From assembly GCA_022828145.1 (NCBI GenBank), contig JAJEJA010000095.1, positions 38,410-102,409 on the forward strand: a stretch of 64,000 nt of DNA. The letters run 5' to 3'. A program made the translations under genes and the position numbers. The DNA comes from Candidatus Poribacteria bacterium (GTDB lineage: Bacteria > Poribacteria > WGA-4E > WGA-3G). The notes under the pieces were generated by a model. The model was not told where the DNA came from, ran no database searches, and saw only the letters and a program-made list of their open reading frames with translations. Below, piece by piece: positions 43,907-52,543 of this stretch (its first letter is position 1; every line of letters begins with the position of its first letter).

Positions 43907-44593
43907 TCATGGAAGTTGCGGAACAATATCTATTAAAGCGTCTTCGTTTTGTGCGTATTCTCTCAAGTCTGGATCAAGGTCTACTGCTTGTCTTAGTGAA
44001 TTTAATGCTTTTTGTGGATCGTCAGTGAGTGCGTAAGAACAGGCAAGGTTATAATGCAGGAATGCATACTTGGGAAAGTCTTGGAGCGCGTCAATACAAA
44101 TGGCATAAGCACTCTTTGGATCATTCATGCTGAGAAAGACGGTTGCTAAATTTACATATCCTTCTGGTTGATCTGGTGCCATCTGTATTACGCCTCTAAA
44201 GGTTTCAATGGCTTTGGGATACTGTTCTGCATGCATATACGCCTGTCCAAGGTTATTGTATGCGGTTGGTGCACTTTTGAAGAAGAGAGTCCGATTCTTG
44301 TTCTTTATGGCTTTCTGGTAGGCTTCAATGGCTTTGGTCGGTTCACCGTTCCGTAAATGGAAGGATGCTTGTCTATAGTTATCATTGAATTGTGATTGAT
44401 GATGCCAGACCCATAGAAACAACACTGTCACAGCAAGACAGAAAGTCATACAACCAATTCTGAGACCTCTGTTTGTGGGTGCTTCTTCAGTGTCAGTATC
44501 TACGGTTGACTCTTGCTCTTGTTTTGGCTCGTATTTTTCATCAAGAACTTGGTTGGTTTCGTTCGTATGAGATCGGTTTTCTTCAGATGTCAT
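43907..44593 (-). CDS. TPR protein with N-terminal membrane anchor
   Basis: A 228-residue protein. The first ~45 residues are polar and acidic, a single membrane segment follows (IGCMTFCLAVTVLFLWVW, about 48-65), and the rest is a series of about four tetratricopeptide repeats (FHLRNGEPTKAIEAYQKAI, AYNNLGQAYMHAEQYPKAIETF, GYVNLATVFLSMNDPKSAYAI, LHYNLACSYALTDDPQKALNSL). Such anchors hold protein-binding repeats on one side of the membrane, probably outside given the orientation signals. Its partners are unknown. Confidence 0.85.
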   Translation of the reverse strand: MTSEENRSHTNETNQVLDEKYEPKQEQESTVDTDTEEAPTNRGLRIGCMTFCLAVTVLFLWVWHHQSQFNDNYRQASFHLRNGEPTKAIEAYQKAIKNKNRTLFFKSAPTAYNNLGQAYMHAEQYPKAIETFRGVIQMAPDQPEGYVNLATVFLSMNDPKSAYAICIDALQDFPKYAFLHYNLACSYALTDDPQKALNSLRQAVDLDPDLREYAQNEDALIDIVPQLP

Positions 44594-44599
44594 AATTTA

Positions 44600-44724
44600 T
44601 ATCATATACCATTTCTAAGGCATGATGTAGCATTATCGGTTTTTGTCAGTTGTAATCTAAATCGGCACAAACTAAAAGTTTATGCTACAAAAAAGGCACT
44701 ATCTTATAGAAATGGTATTATATA
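44600..44724. repeat. MITE-like inverted-repeat element
   Basis: TACCATTTCTA (44607-44617) and its inverted copy TAGAAATGGTA (44707-44717) flank the element. A second nested pair, TGTAGCAT (44626-44633) and ATGCTACA (44682-44689), lies inside. It carries no coding sequence and fills the divergent space between the TPR gene and the Gfo/Idh gene. A transcription-regulatory operator is an alternative reading. Confidence 0.5.
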
Positions 44725-44754
44725 ACAAAAGTTGAAATAAGGAAAGTAAAATTA

Positions 44755-45807
44755 ATGAAAACTTACGGTTTTGGTATCATTGGTTGCGGTATGATCTCTG
44801 ATTTTCACGCCGCTGCAATATCGGAATTAGAACACGGTCAGTTAGTTGGTGTGAGTTCACGCAATGCTGACAATGCTAAAAGACTCACAGATAAATATAA
44901 CGTTGAGGGTTATTCTGACTACAACGAATTGCTCAAAAGGAGTGACCTTGATATAGTCTGTATTTGCACCCCAAGTGGTGCCCATCTTGAACCCGCTATC
45001 GCTACAGCAGAAGCGGGAAAACATGTTGTCGTTGAAAAACCTCTTGAAATTACGCTGCAAAGGTGTGATGAGATTATTCAAGCCTGTGATGCAACCGGTG
45101 TCCAATTGTGTGCTATTTTTAATTCCCGTTTTACCGAAGGTGCTGAACTCGTAAAATCGACGATCGAAAGTGGACGATTCGGCAAGTTAACCTTGGGGGA
45201 TGCATACATAAAATGGTATCGTTCCCAAGAATACTATGATAGTGGTGGATGGCGTGGCACATGGGACCTTGACGGTGGCGGTGCGTTGATGAATCAATCT
45301 ATCCATGCAATTGACCTACTTCAGTATTTTATGGGTCCTGTAAAGTCTGTTCAAGCTTTTACGGATACATTAGCACACGAACGTATTGAAGTTGAAGACG
45401 TTGCAGTAGCAGCAATTCGCTTTGAAAATGGCGCGTTAGGCGTCATTGAAGGCACTACCGCAGCCTATCCCGGTATGTTTAAAAAAACCGAAATCTGTGG
45501 CACAAAAGGCACTGCGATCTTAGAGGAAGAGGACATCGTGAAATGGGAATTTGACCCTGAACTTCCTGAAGACAGTGTGATCCGTGAGAAATTTGCTCAA
45601 CAGACAGATACGGGTGGCGGTGCTTCTGATCCACGGGCTATCAATCATGCAAATCACAGACGTCAATTGGAAAACTTGATTAACGGACTGGAAAACGATG
45701 CGTCCATTCTGGTTGATGGTCGTGAAGGACGTAAGGCGGTTGAGATAATCCTTGCAATTTATCAGTCAAGTCGTGAAGGTCGTATCGTTGAATTACCACT
45801 TCAATAA
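44755..45807 (+). CDS. Gfo/Idh/MocA-family oxidoreductase
   Basis: A 350-residue NAD(P)-dependent dehydrogenase of the sugar/inositol family. Rossmann motif IIGCGMISDFHAAAI, catalytic-site VEKPLEITLQRCDEI and, in the C-terminal domain, GGWRGTWDLDGGGALMNQSIHAID, where the histidine is the usual catalytic residue. It is a different subfamily from the one at 24030. ATG with AAGGAAAG ahead. The 3' end overlaps that of the zinc dehydrogenase by 7 bp, convergent. The substrate is unknown. Confidence 0.9.
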   Translation: MKTYGFGIIGCGMISDFHAAAISELEHGQLVGVSSRNADNAKRLTDKYNVEGYSDYNELLKRSDLDIVCICTPSGAHLEPAIATAEAGKHVVVEKPLEITLQRCDEIIQACDATGVQLCAIFNSRFTEGAELVKSTIESGRFGKLTLGDAYIKWYRSQEYYDSGGWRGTWDLDGGGALMNQSIHAIDLLQYFMGPVKSVQAFTDTLAHERIEVEDVAVAAIRFENGALGVIEGTTAAYPGMFKKTEICGTKGTAILEEEDIVKWEFDPELPEDSVIREKFAQQTDTGGGASDPRAINHANHRRQLENLINGLENDASILVDGREGRKAVEIILAIYQSSREGRIVELPLQ

Positions 45808-46763
45808 TCTAACACTATCTTAATAGCCTCATTCTTCTTGTGCAGTGCCATTTCAAAGCCCTTCTGTACTTCTGTGAACGGTAGATGATGCGTAATAATC
45901 GGAGAAACATCAATCCGACCTTGTGTGATCATATCCATTGCTAACGGGAAATCGTTCTGCACATCGGGACCAACAGAACATAAGAATTTAATATTCTTTC
46001 TAAATAATTCAGCGAAGTGGACATCATATACTTCGTCATCTGGCACGCCGAATGCAAGCAGTGTCCCTTCGCGTTTCAGTAACTTTAGACAGGTATTTAT
46101 AGTTTCTGTTTGATGTCCGACCACTTCAACAACAAGGTCTGCCATTCTGCCGTCGGTAATATCTTTAACTGCACCGACAAGGTCTTCAGTAGCAGAATTT
46201 ACTGTGTGTGTTGCACGCATCTGTTTTGATACTTCAAGTCGGAAGTCAAACAGGTCGGTGGTAATCACAGTTTTTGCTCCGAGATTGCTTAACATAAAGG
46301 CGATAAGTAATCCCATTGGTCCTTGTCCAACAACCACTGTATCTAAGTTTATCAAATTACCTAATTTACGACATGCCCATACTACAGTGCCTAAGGGTTG
46401 GGACATTAAGATACAATCTTTTCGTTCATAGTCTACTAAAGGGATTGTAACATCTTCGTTTGAGAGGAAGTATTCTGCACATGCACCTATATGTCTTGGA
46501 AGTGCCAGAACTTCATCACCCTCTTTGAATCTCTGAGACTTACTTTCGGTAATAACACCGATAGCTTCGTGGATCGAGAGTCCGTGCCCCAGCGGGTATC
46601 GTTCAGGTAGGTTTTCAAGCACGAAATGTGGCATATCGCTGCCACAAATTGCACTGTGAATTGCCTTAATCATGACGGTACCTTCAGGATAGTCTGCCAA
46701 ACTCGGTTTATCAATATCAATTATTTCAATATGATGTGGTGCAACAATTTGCCCCGCTTTCAT
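45801..46763 (-). CDS. Zinc-type alcohol/polyol dehydrogenase (MDR family)
   Basis: A 320-residue medium-chain dehydrogenase. Catalytic zinc ligands are in AICGSDMPHF (C41-like) and GHGLSIHEAIG. The Rossmann strand VVGQGPMGLLIAFMLSNLGAKTVITTD binds NAD(P). The structural-zinc cysteine loop of larger members is reduced. The start at 46763 is backed by AAGGAG 5 nt upstream. Together with the phosphatase and alpha-galactosidase genes just upstream it forms a carbohydrate operon (spacing 10 bp or less). The exact alcohol substrate is unknown. Confidence 0.85.
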   Translation of the reverse strand: MKAGQIVAPHHIEIIDIDKPSLADYPEGTVMIKAIHSAICGSDMPHFVLENLPERYPLGHGLSIHEAIGVITESKSQRFKEGDEVLALPRHIGACAEYFLSNEDVTIPLVDYERKDCILMSQPLGTVVWACRKLGNLINLDTVVVGQGPMGLLIAFMLSNLGAKTVITTDLFDFRLEVSKQMRATHTVNSATEDLVGAVKDITDGRMADLVVEVVGHQTETINTCLKLLKREGTLLAFGVPDDEVYDVHFAELFRKNIKFLCSVGPDVQNDFPLAMDMITQGRIDVSPIITHHLPFTEVQKGFEMALHKKNEAIKIVLDY

Positions 46764-46773
46764 AACAACTCCT

Positions 46774-47775
46774 TTACGGCACACGGAGTGTGCCTACTAC
46801 CTTCAATACCTCTGAATGTAAAGTTCCGTTTGTAGCAACTACTCCGCGATTATTAGTCATACGTCTTCCACTGACGAAACTCAATGGTAAACCATTGGCA
46901 TCGGTAACTTTTCCGCCTGCCTCTTCTACGACAATCATACCTGCGGCATGATCCCAAATACATTCTCTATAGTCAGGATATTTCGGATTTGGCAGACGAA
47001 TGTAAAGTGACGCTTCTCCTCTTGCAACAATGCCATATTTTGCTTGACTGTCGATTTTTAGTGGTTCCTGATGCAGTCCGATCTTCTTCGCTATTCTGGC
47101 ATGCGTAATGCTGTCCCCGTGTGCAGATTCATAACTCTCTGCTATTCGTGATGCATTATCTGAGACTTTAGCAACACCCAACTTTTCTCCGCTTAAATCA
47201 TAGATAACGGTTCCTTGTCCACGAACTGCGACGAAGAGACATCCGCGATGAGAAGCGGTTTCGTCTAACTGATGTGGTAGATTTGGACAAGCTAAGACAC
47301 CGAGTTGAACTTCACTATTTTCGATCCAGGCTAATGCGATAGCGTATTGATCATTTCGCAGGAATCCTTTTGTTCCATCAATTGGATCAAGTGTCCAAAA
47401 ACGATCCCTAATCTCACCTGTTCCTTGATCAATCCATTCGCAGACTTTATGTGATGATCCGTGCGGTTGTGAGTCTGTATCTAAGGATTGATTAACATAA
47501 TCGGTGACTCGTTCCGCAAGTGCGGGATTCTGCCTGAGTGAATCTGCATCTTCTTCAGCAACGATAACGTCATCAGCATAAGTGTCTTTGATCACTTGAC
47601 AGATCAATGCTTGTGATCCATAGTCAGCTATCGTCACTGGACTGCGATCGTTCTTCTCAACAGTATCTGAAGATACCATTTCTTGCTGAACTTGTTGACA
47701 TAGTTTTGAAGCTCTTAACACGGCATCAACTGCAACCTGTTTTCTCGTTTTCATGTCATTTAGTATTTTTTTCAT
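46774..47775 (-). CDS. Inositol-monophosphatase-family 3'(2'),5'-bisphosphate nucleotidase-like protein
   Basis: A 333-residue magnesium-dependent phosphatase. The family motifs are VAEEDAD (E, D metal ligands), LDPIDGTKGF (second metal site) and WDHAAGMIVVEEAGGKV near the end. The GTKGF form and length suit the HAL2/CysQ branch, which removes 3'-phosphate from PAP, but inositol monophosphate is also possible. The start codon overlaps the stop of the alpha-galactosidase gene. Unusually, its last residues (VVGTLRVP) and the stop codon region are encoded by a dispersed palindromic repeat. Confidence 0.85.
   Translation of the reverse strand: MKKILNDMKTRKQVAVDAVLRASKLCQQVQQEMVSSDTVEKNDRSPVTIADYGSQALICQVIKDTYADDVIVAEEDADSLRQNPALAERVTDYVNQSLDTDSQPHGSSHKVCEWIDQGTGEIRDRFWTLDPIDGTKGFLRNDQYAIALAWIENSEVQLGVLACPNLPHQLDETASHRGCLFVAVRGQGTVIYDLSGEKLGVAKVSDNASRIAESYESAHGDSITHARIAKKIGLHQEPLKIDSQAKYGIVARGEASLYIRLPNPKYPDYRECIWDHAAGMIVVEEAGGKVTDANGLPLSFVSGRRMTNNRGVVATNGTLHSEVLKVVGTLRVP
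46776..46800. repeat. Palindromic repeat copy inside a coding end
   Basis: GGCACAC (46778-46784), GGA, GTGTGCC (46788-46794), then TACTAC. It is the same unit as at 7886-7902 in inverted orientation. Here it encodes the C-terminal residues of the phosphatase and lies just before the ribosome binding site of the dehydrogenase gene. Confidence 0.65.
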
Positions 47776-50318
47776 TTACCTTGCGTTCCACCTGAAGTCT
47801 GTGTGAATTTGATGCTTGCATGCACCAATGCATCTGTTGCCCCAAAAGTTATTTGATAAATAGGTTTGTCCCAAGTATATTTGTACTCACTTCCATAAGC
47901 AGATAGACTGACAGGTAGATAGTCTTCTGGCACATGTATGAATATATTACCTTCCGTCTCATGTGGGGGTTGACATATAAGTAGATAACTTTGACTATGT
48001 TCATCCCAACCAGCAGATAGGATCTCTATACTACCTTGTGTATAGTGCATGTCTGTTGATAGGAGCTGAGGTACGGCTTGTTCTTCTCGTAGACATAGGA
48101 GTTTTGCAGAACGCGGTATAATATTTTGCAGTGTTACATTTTTTGAGATCACCCCTAAGTATTGTCGCATCCAAAAATCATGAACAAGATAATCTTTATT
48201 TGAACTAAGACCGACTTTATCTAAGTTGAGATGAATATCGTCCTGTTGGTCTTTCCAATTAAATACGCCTAACAAGTGCCAGGTCTCATCATCTGTTGTT
48301 ACAGGTAGATGCCAAATTTGGGGTAGCATTTCATCGTACATATCAATAACTGTTGCTTCGTTTGCGGTAAGTGGAAATATTTTCCCCATCAATTCAGCCC
48401 TGATTTTAGATAAAGTTGCGGGTGTATTGGCACAGAATATAGGTGTCCCGCTTAATGCAGCAGCCGTTAGTTCAACAATGGCTTCATTTATTGGGCGCGG
48501 TTCATCAACGGATAAATCGCCATACACGGTCTGCCACATACCGTTGTGTGTGCTGAGATATCCTGCATATCTACTCAGTCTATGTTTTGTACCATTCTGT
48601 TGATGCCACGATTCACTACTATCAACATGCTTTTGACGCAATAGTGGAAAAATGACTTTGAAGCACCCGATACTAACACTTTCTATTATATTGTACCCTG
48701 CAAGAATAGCATCTTTTTCTGTATTTGCGGCGGTTTCAGTAAGTAATCGGACAGCCTGTCTGTATAGTTCAGTTGATGTGAGTGAGCTGTCATGCCATCG
48801 GATATTATGACTGACAGACATCATCCCGCTTGTGTAACTGGATAAATCGATCTTGATCAAGTCAAATCCCCATTCATCTATCAACTGGTTCATTAACCTC
48901 CGTATATGTTTCTGTGTCTGTGGGTGTGAAGCATCTAAGATAGCATAAGCTTTTTGTCTACCCGGCAGATGTACTTCAATAGGTGTCCCTTTCCTCGGCG
49001 TTTTCTGTCCATTTTTTTCTTTATCTACGGCTAATAGACATATATCTGGGTACTTCTGTAATAATTCCGATTTTCGTTCAATGCAAAAAGGGTCTATCCT
49101 AATTCCTGCCTTGAAACCTAACTCGTGTATCTGATTAACAGCAGATGCCATACCTTCAGGGAAGCAGTCTGGGTTGAGTGAAAGATAACCGGGAGTCTTT
49201 TGCCATCCAGATTCTAAGTTAATATAGTCTGATCTTTCGACGTGAATAGAGGTCAAAAAAGGATTTTTGACGACAGATTTGATCTGTTCAGCAATCGTGT
49301 TAGCTGTCAGTTTTCCATGTGTGTTGTCTGATGTAATGTTCCATCCGGCAATGCTCTTTTTCTTATCTGTTTGCGTTGTGAAAACACCTTTAATATCCTG
49401 AGATAATTTTGGCAATACCCCGTTTTGCGTAGCGAGCCGTTCGGTATACCTATCGTAAGATGTAGATATATCATCTGAAAAGTCAAGATACCCTACCTCA
49501 GAAAACACTTCTTCACCTGATTGACATGTTTTGTTCTCACAATCGTGATAAAGTGCCCACGTCGTTAATCCCTGTTGTGTTTTGCGTTTTGACGCCTGAT
49601 ATCCGATCTGCATCCGTGCCCACCACTTATCTGCAGTGATAAATCCGAACAAGAATGAGTTCTTGTTTTCTACATCATACAGGATGCCATCTTGACAGGG
49701 TTGCGTGGTATTGTCTTGGTTTAACTGAAACCCGTCATATATTTTTCTGTGTGTACTGGCACAAGGTGAGATGGGAGGTATCTTTAGATAGAGATGATAT
49801 TGTGAAGGACGACTGCCTAACTGCACCGATCCTTGTTTGGTTGAAATATCAATGAGCGTTATATTTGACAAACTGATAGGGTCGGCATTACAGTTTTCTA
49901 CGCTAACTTTCAATAGGATATAGGGATGCTCAATATAGCAAGTAAGATATGTGTGTATCCAAACACCGCGATTAATAGAACAGATAGCATTTGACTCTTT
50001 ACTTGAGCGAGTCGTATTTTCTGCAGCGGTTTGCTTGGTATCCTTTGTTTGATAAGAAAACCTTAGGGTTTGATAGTTTCCGAATTCATCCTTTTGGATA
50101 GAATCTATGTGGAATTCGCGGAAACCGGCATCACTGGTCTTTAATGTGGTTTCGTCATCCAAACTTATCTGTGTGATTGCGTTCTTAAGAACTGTTTTTC
50201 CCTTTTTATTGCTATAGTTCCATGTTCCTTTTGATAGATTATATTCAATGTTGTAATGTTTATGTTCAATGACGACAAGTTTTCCCTGTCGTGATATGTT
50301 TAGATCCTCATTCTTCAT
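47772..50318 (-). CDS. Glycoside hydrolase family 36-type alpha-galactosidase
   Basis: An 848-residue cytoplasmic enzyme. The N-terminal ~300 residues are a beta-sandwich. The TIM barrel has the nucleophile strand FDLIKIDLSSYTSG (about 489) and SVGCFKVIFPLLRQK, and after it GYLSTHNGMWQTVYGDLSVDEPRPINEA, typical of GH36/GH27-related enzymes. It would cleave alpha-galactosides; narrower specificity cannot be read. The start at 50318 (MKNEDLNISRQ) is chosen because AGGAAA precedes it and the upstream 28 codons run over the end of rsmD. The 3' end overlaps the phosphatase gene start by 4 bp. It has no signal peptide. Confidence 0.75.
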   Translation of the reverse strand: MKNEDLNISRQGKLVVIEHKHYNIEYNLSKGTWNYSNKKGKTVLKNAITQISLDDETTLKTSDAGFREFHIDSIQKDEFGNYQTLRFSYQTKDTKQTAAENTTRSSKESNAICSINRGVWIHTYLTCYIEHPYILLKVSVENCNADPISLSNITLIDISTKQGSVQLGSRPSQYHLYLKIPPISPCASTHRKIYDGFQLNQDNTTQPCQDGILYDVENKNSFLFGFITADKWWARMQIGYQASKRKTQQGLTTWALYHDCENKTCQSGEEVFSEVGYLDFSDDISTSYDRYTERLATQNGVLPKLSQDIKGVFTTQTDKKKSIAGWNITSDNTHGKLTANTIAEQIKSVVKNPFLTSIHVERSDYINLESGWQKTPGYLSLNPDCFPEGMASAVNQIHELGFKAGIRIDPFCIERKSELLQKYPDICLLAVDKEKNGQKTPRKGTPIEVHLPGRQKAYAILDASHPQTQKHIRRLMNQLIDEWGFDLIKIDLSSYTSGMMSVSHNIRWHDSSLTSTELYRQAVRLLTETAANTEKDAILAGYNIIESVSIGCFKVIFPLLRQKHVDSSESWHQQNGTKHRLSRYAGYLSTHNGMWQTVYGDLSVDEPRPINEAIVELTAAALSGTPIFCANTPATLSKIRAELMGKIFPLTANEATVIDMYDEMLPQIWHLPVTTDDETWHLLGVFNWKDQQDDIHLNLDKVGLSSNKDYLVHDFWMRQYLGVISKNVTLQNIIPRSAKLLCLREEQAVPQLLSTDMHYTQGSIEILSAGWDEHSQSYLLICQPPHETEGNIFIHVPEDYLPVSLSAYGSEYKYTWDKPIYQITFGATDALVHASIKFTQTSGGTQGK

Positions 50319-50334
50319 GCACGTTTTCCTTGGC

Positions 50335-50907
50335 CTATTTTTCAAACCCCTTATGTCGGTAGAAAGATATTCTTGTCTCCCCGTATCTGTTCTGTCTATC
50401 ACATCTTAAGATACCGATATCAAGTGGTAGCTGGGTGTTGTGATGATGTTCAATTAGAAGTAATCCCTTAGTTTCAAGTATCCTTTCGTCCGAAATCTGT
50501 GTGATGCAACGTTTGTAAATCCCCGCATTATAGGGTGGATCAAAATAGATTAACGCATAAGTCTTTCTCTGTTTTGATAGGATGCTAATTCCTTTTGATA
50601 CATCACTCCGCAGCATAAGAATCTGTGGATTGTGTCTATTCAGTCCGCATTTTTCAAGATTCTGTTCAATTAATCGGATACTTTGCGGGTTTTCGTCTAA
50701 AAAAGTCACCTGTTTTGCCCCTTGACTGAGTGCCTCAATACCGATGCTCCCGCTTCCGGCACATAGATCAAGAAAGTTGACATCTGTAACTTTTTTTCGG
50801 ATAATACTGAAAACTGACTCTTTGACTCTATCAGAAGTAGGTCGGACTTTAAGGTTTTTAAGGGCATCTAATTTTCTGCCCTTATATTTTCCTGCGATCA
50901 CTCGCAT
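50335..50907 (-). CDS. rsmD: 16S rRNA (guanine-N2-966) methyltransferase
   Basis: Methylates G966 of 16S rRNA in the small subunit. It is 190 residues long, the usual size. It opens with VIAGKYKGRKLDALKNLKVRPTSDRVKESVF, has SAM motif I LDLCAGSGSIGIEALSQGA and catalytic motif IV YFDPPYNAG, and ends with RYGETRISFYR. The gene leads into the alpha-galactosidase gene 16 bp later, so it shares the transcript. Confidence 0.95.
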   Translation of the reverse strand: MRVIAGKYKGRKLDALKNLKVRPTSDRVKESVFSIIRKKVTDVNFLDLCAGSGSIGIEALSQGAKQVTFLDENPQSIRLIEQNLEKCGLNRHNPQILMLRSDVSKGISILSKQRKTYALIYFDPPYNAGIYKRCITQISDERILETKGLLLIEHHHNTQLPLDIGILRCDRQNRYGETRISFYRHKGFEK

Positions 50908-50924
50908 GTATCTGTTAGCGTAAA

Positions 50925-50971
50925 GTGTCTATCGATGGGTCGTTACAATGTTTAACAACACCGATAGACAC
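50925..50971. terminator. Inverted repeat between DUF1501 and rsmD
   Basis: GTGTCTATCG (50925-50934) and CGATAGACAC (50962-50971), a perfect 10-bp pair with a 27-nt loop, in the 80-bp gap after the DUF1501 stop. The long loop and absent U-tract make termination uncertain; a repeat element is the alternative. Confidence 0.4.
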
Positions 50972-50987
50972 GCTACGTTAATTCCTT

Positions 50988-52295
50988 CTATACAAACAGT
51001 TCTTCTATGACAGTACCTTCATTGACAACGCGTATTGGACGTCCGGAACGGGACATATTCTCTTCCTGATGATCGATTCCGAGTGCAAAGCAGAGCGAAG
51101 CGAACAGGTCTGGTACTCCGACAGCACCACTTGCGACTTTTGTTCCATCTTCGTTAGTGCTTCCGATGACTTGTCCACCGCGAGTTCCGCCCCCAGCGAT
51201 AACAGCTGACCAACCGTTCGGATGGTGGTCCCGACCGTCATTGTTGTTAATTCTTGGTGTTCGTCCAAATTCTCCAAGCCATAGTACAACAGTTTCATCA
51301 AGTAGGTCTCGGTCACTGAGGTCTTTGATCAACATTGCGTAAGCGGGATCAACGATTTCCAGGAGTTCTTTTGTCCGTTCAAAATTATTTTCGTGCGTGT
51401 CCCATCCATCCAGTGTGATCTCCACAAATTTTACGCCCGATTCAATGAGTCGTCTCGCCATTAAACAGCCTTGTCCGAATCGGTTCATCCCATAAGCCTG
51501 TCGGATCTCCGTAGGTTCTTCTTTCAGTTCAAAGGCTTTTATATTTGGCGAATTGATAAGTTCATCCGCTTTTTTATAGATTGCTTCATGTGCTTCTGTG
51601 CCGCGGCTTGAGCGTTTTGAGATGAAATCCTCTTGAAGGTTTCTGAGCATCTTCAATCTCTCACGGAATCTGTGTGTATCCATCTGTGCCGGATATTCTA
51701 TGTCTTCAACTTTTTTCAATGGATTGTTGACTACAAATGGGTCGTGTGTAGCACCGAGGAATCCGCCAGAATATGTTGGTGAATTTATATTCACACTACT
51801 TGGTAAGTGCGATTCGTCGTCATCAAGATAGTAGGAGGTCAGGGAACCTAAAGTCGGGTGTCTAACTGCACCACCTGGCGCGTATCCTGTATGAAGAAGA
51901 TAACGCGCACGTTCATGATTACCTTCTCGGGAAACCATTGAGCGAACAACTGAAAGATGGTGTGCTTGTTCTGCAACCATTGGCAGATGTTCTGAGAATT
52001 CAATACCTTTTACGCTTGTCTGAATAGCTTTGAATGGACCGCTGGTTTCTACATCCGGTTTTTTTGGGTCAAAAGTATCTAATTGACTTGGACCGCCACT
52101 CATAAACATTACGATGCACTGTTTAGCACGCGGGATAACCTCAGAGAGTTGTGATGCGTCAGAGGTGCCGAAATGTTGCATTGCTACAAGTCCAAGAAAA
52201 CTACTTACACCAAATTTGAAGAAGCTGCGTCTTGAAATTTCATGATGCCAAAGTTCTGGCGTATCATATTCGGGGATCCATAATCCTGATCTCAT
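50988..52295 (-). CDS. DUF1501 family protein (Tat-exported sulfatase-like)
   Basis: A 435-residue protein. A twin-arginine signal is seen in EISRRSFFKFGVSSFLGLVAM (about 20-40), so it is probably exported folded. The rest is the DUF1501 fold, related to alkaline-phosphatase/sulfatase enzymes: CIVMFMSGGPSQLDTFDPKK near the front, then EITLDGWDTHENNFE, and VLWLGEFGRTPRINNNDGRDHHPNGWSAVIAGGG with the conserved DHHP motif. Catalytic activity is unproven for the family, which is abundant in planctomycetes and related phyla. No DUF1800 or DUF1553 partner adjoins. Confidence 0.88.
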   Translation of the reverse strand: MRSGLWIPEYDTPELWHHEISRRSFFKFGVSSFLGLVAMQHFGTSDASQLSEVIPRAKQCIVMFMSGGPSQLDTFDPKKPDVETSGPFKAIQTSVKGIEFSEHLPMVAEQAHHLSVVRSMVSREGNHERARYLLHTGYAPGGAVRHPTLGSLTSYYLDDDESHLPSSVNINSPTYSGGFLGATHDPFVVNNPLKKVEDIEYPAQMDTHRFRERLKMLRNLQEDFISKRSSRGTEAHEAIYKKADELINSPNIKAFELKEEPTEIRQAYGMNRFGQGCLMARRLIESGVKFVEITLDGWDTHENNFERTKELLEIVDPAYAMLIKDLSDRDLLDETVVLWLGEFGRTPRINNNDGRDHHPNGWSAVIAGGGTRGGQVIGSTNEDGTKVASGAVGVPDLFASLCFALGIDHQEENMSRSGRPIRVVNEGTVIEELFV

Positions 52296-52351
52296 CGTTT
52301 ATTCTGCATTCATTGTTCAAGCGGAACGCTTGTGAATACATCTCCTATGTT

Positions 52352-52398
52352 TTTACCCGCGACATGCACCTGTCGTAATATCTACACCTGCGGGTAAA
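52352..52398. repeat. Nested inverted repeat in intergenic space
   Basis: TTTACCCGC (52352-52360) pairs with GCGGGTAAA (52390-52398), enclosing a smaller hairpin CGACA/TGTCG (52360-52364 and 52371-52375). It lies in a 248-bp gap with no gene. Confidence 0.4.
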
Positions 52399-52543
52399 GT
52401 GCTTTATATTACGTTATTATGGATAAGTCTATCTGAATTTCCGTTAACTATTTAGGTCTTAAGAGTCGTTATTTGTAAATATAATATCATATCTAATTTA
52501 TGGATGCAAGGGAAAACTGTATTTTTGGGGTGGGTGTAAAGTT

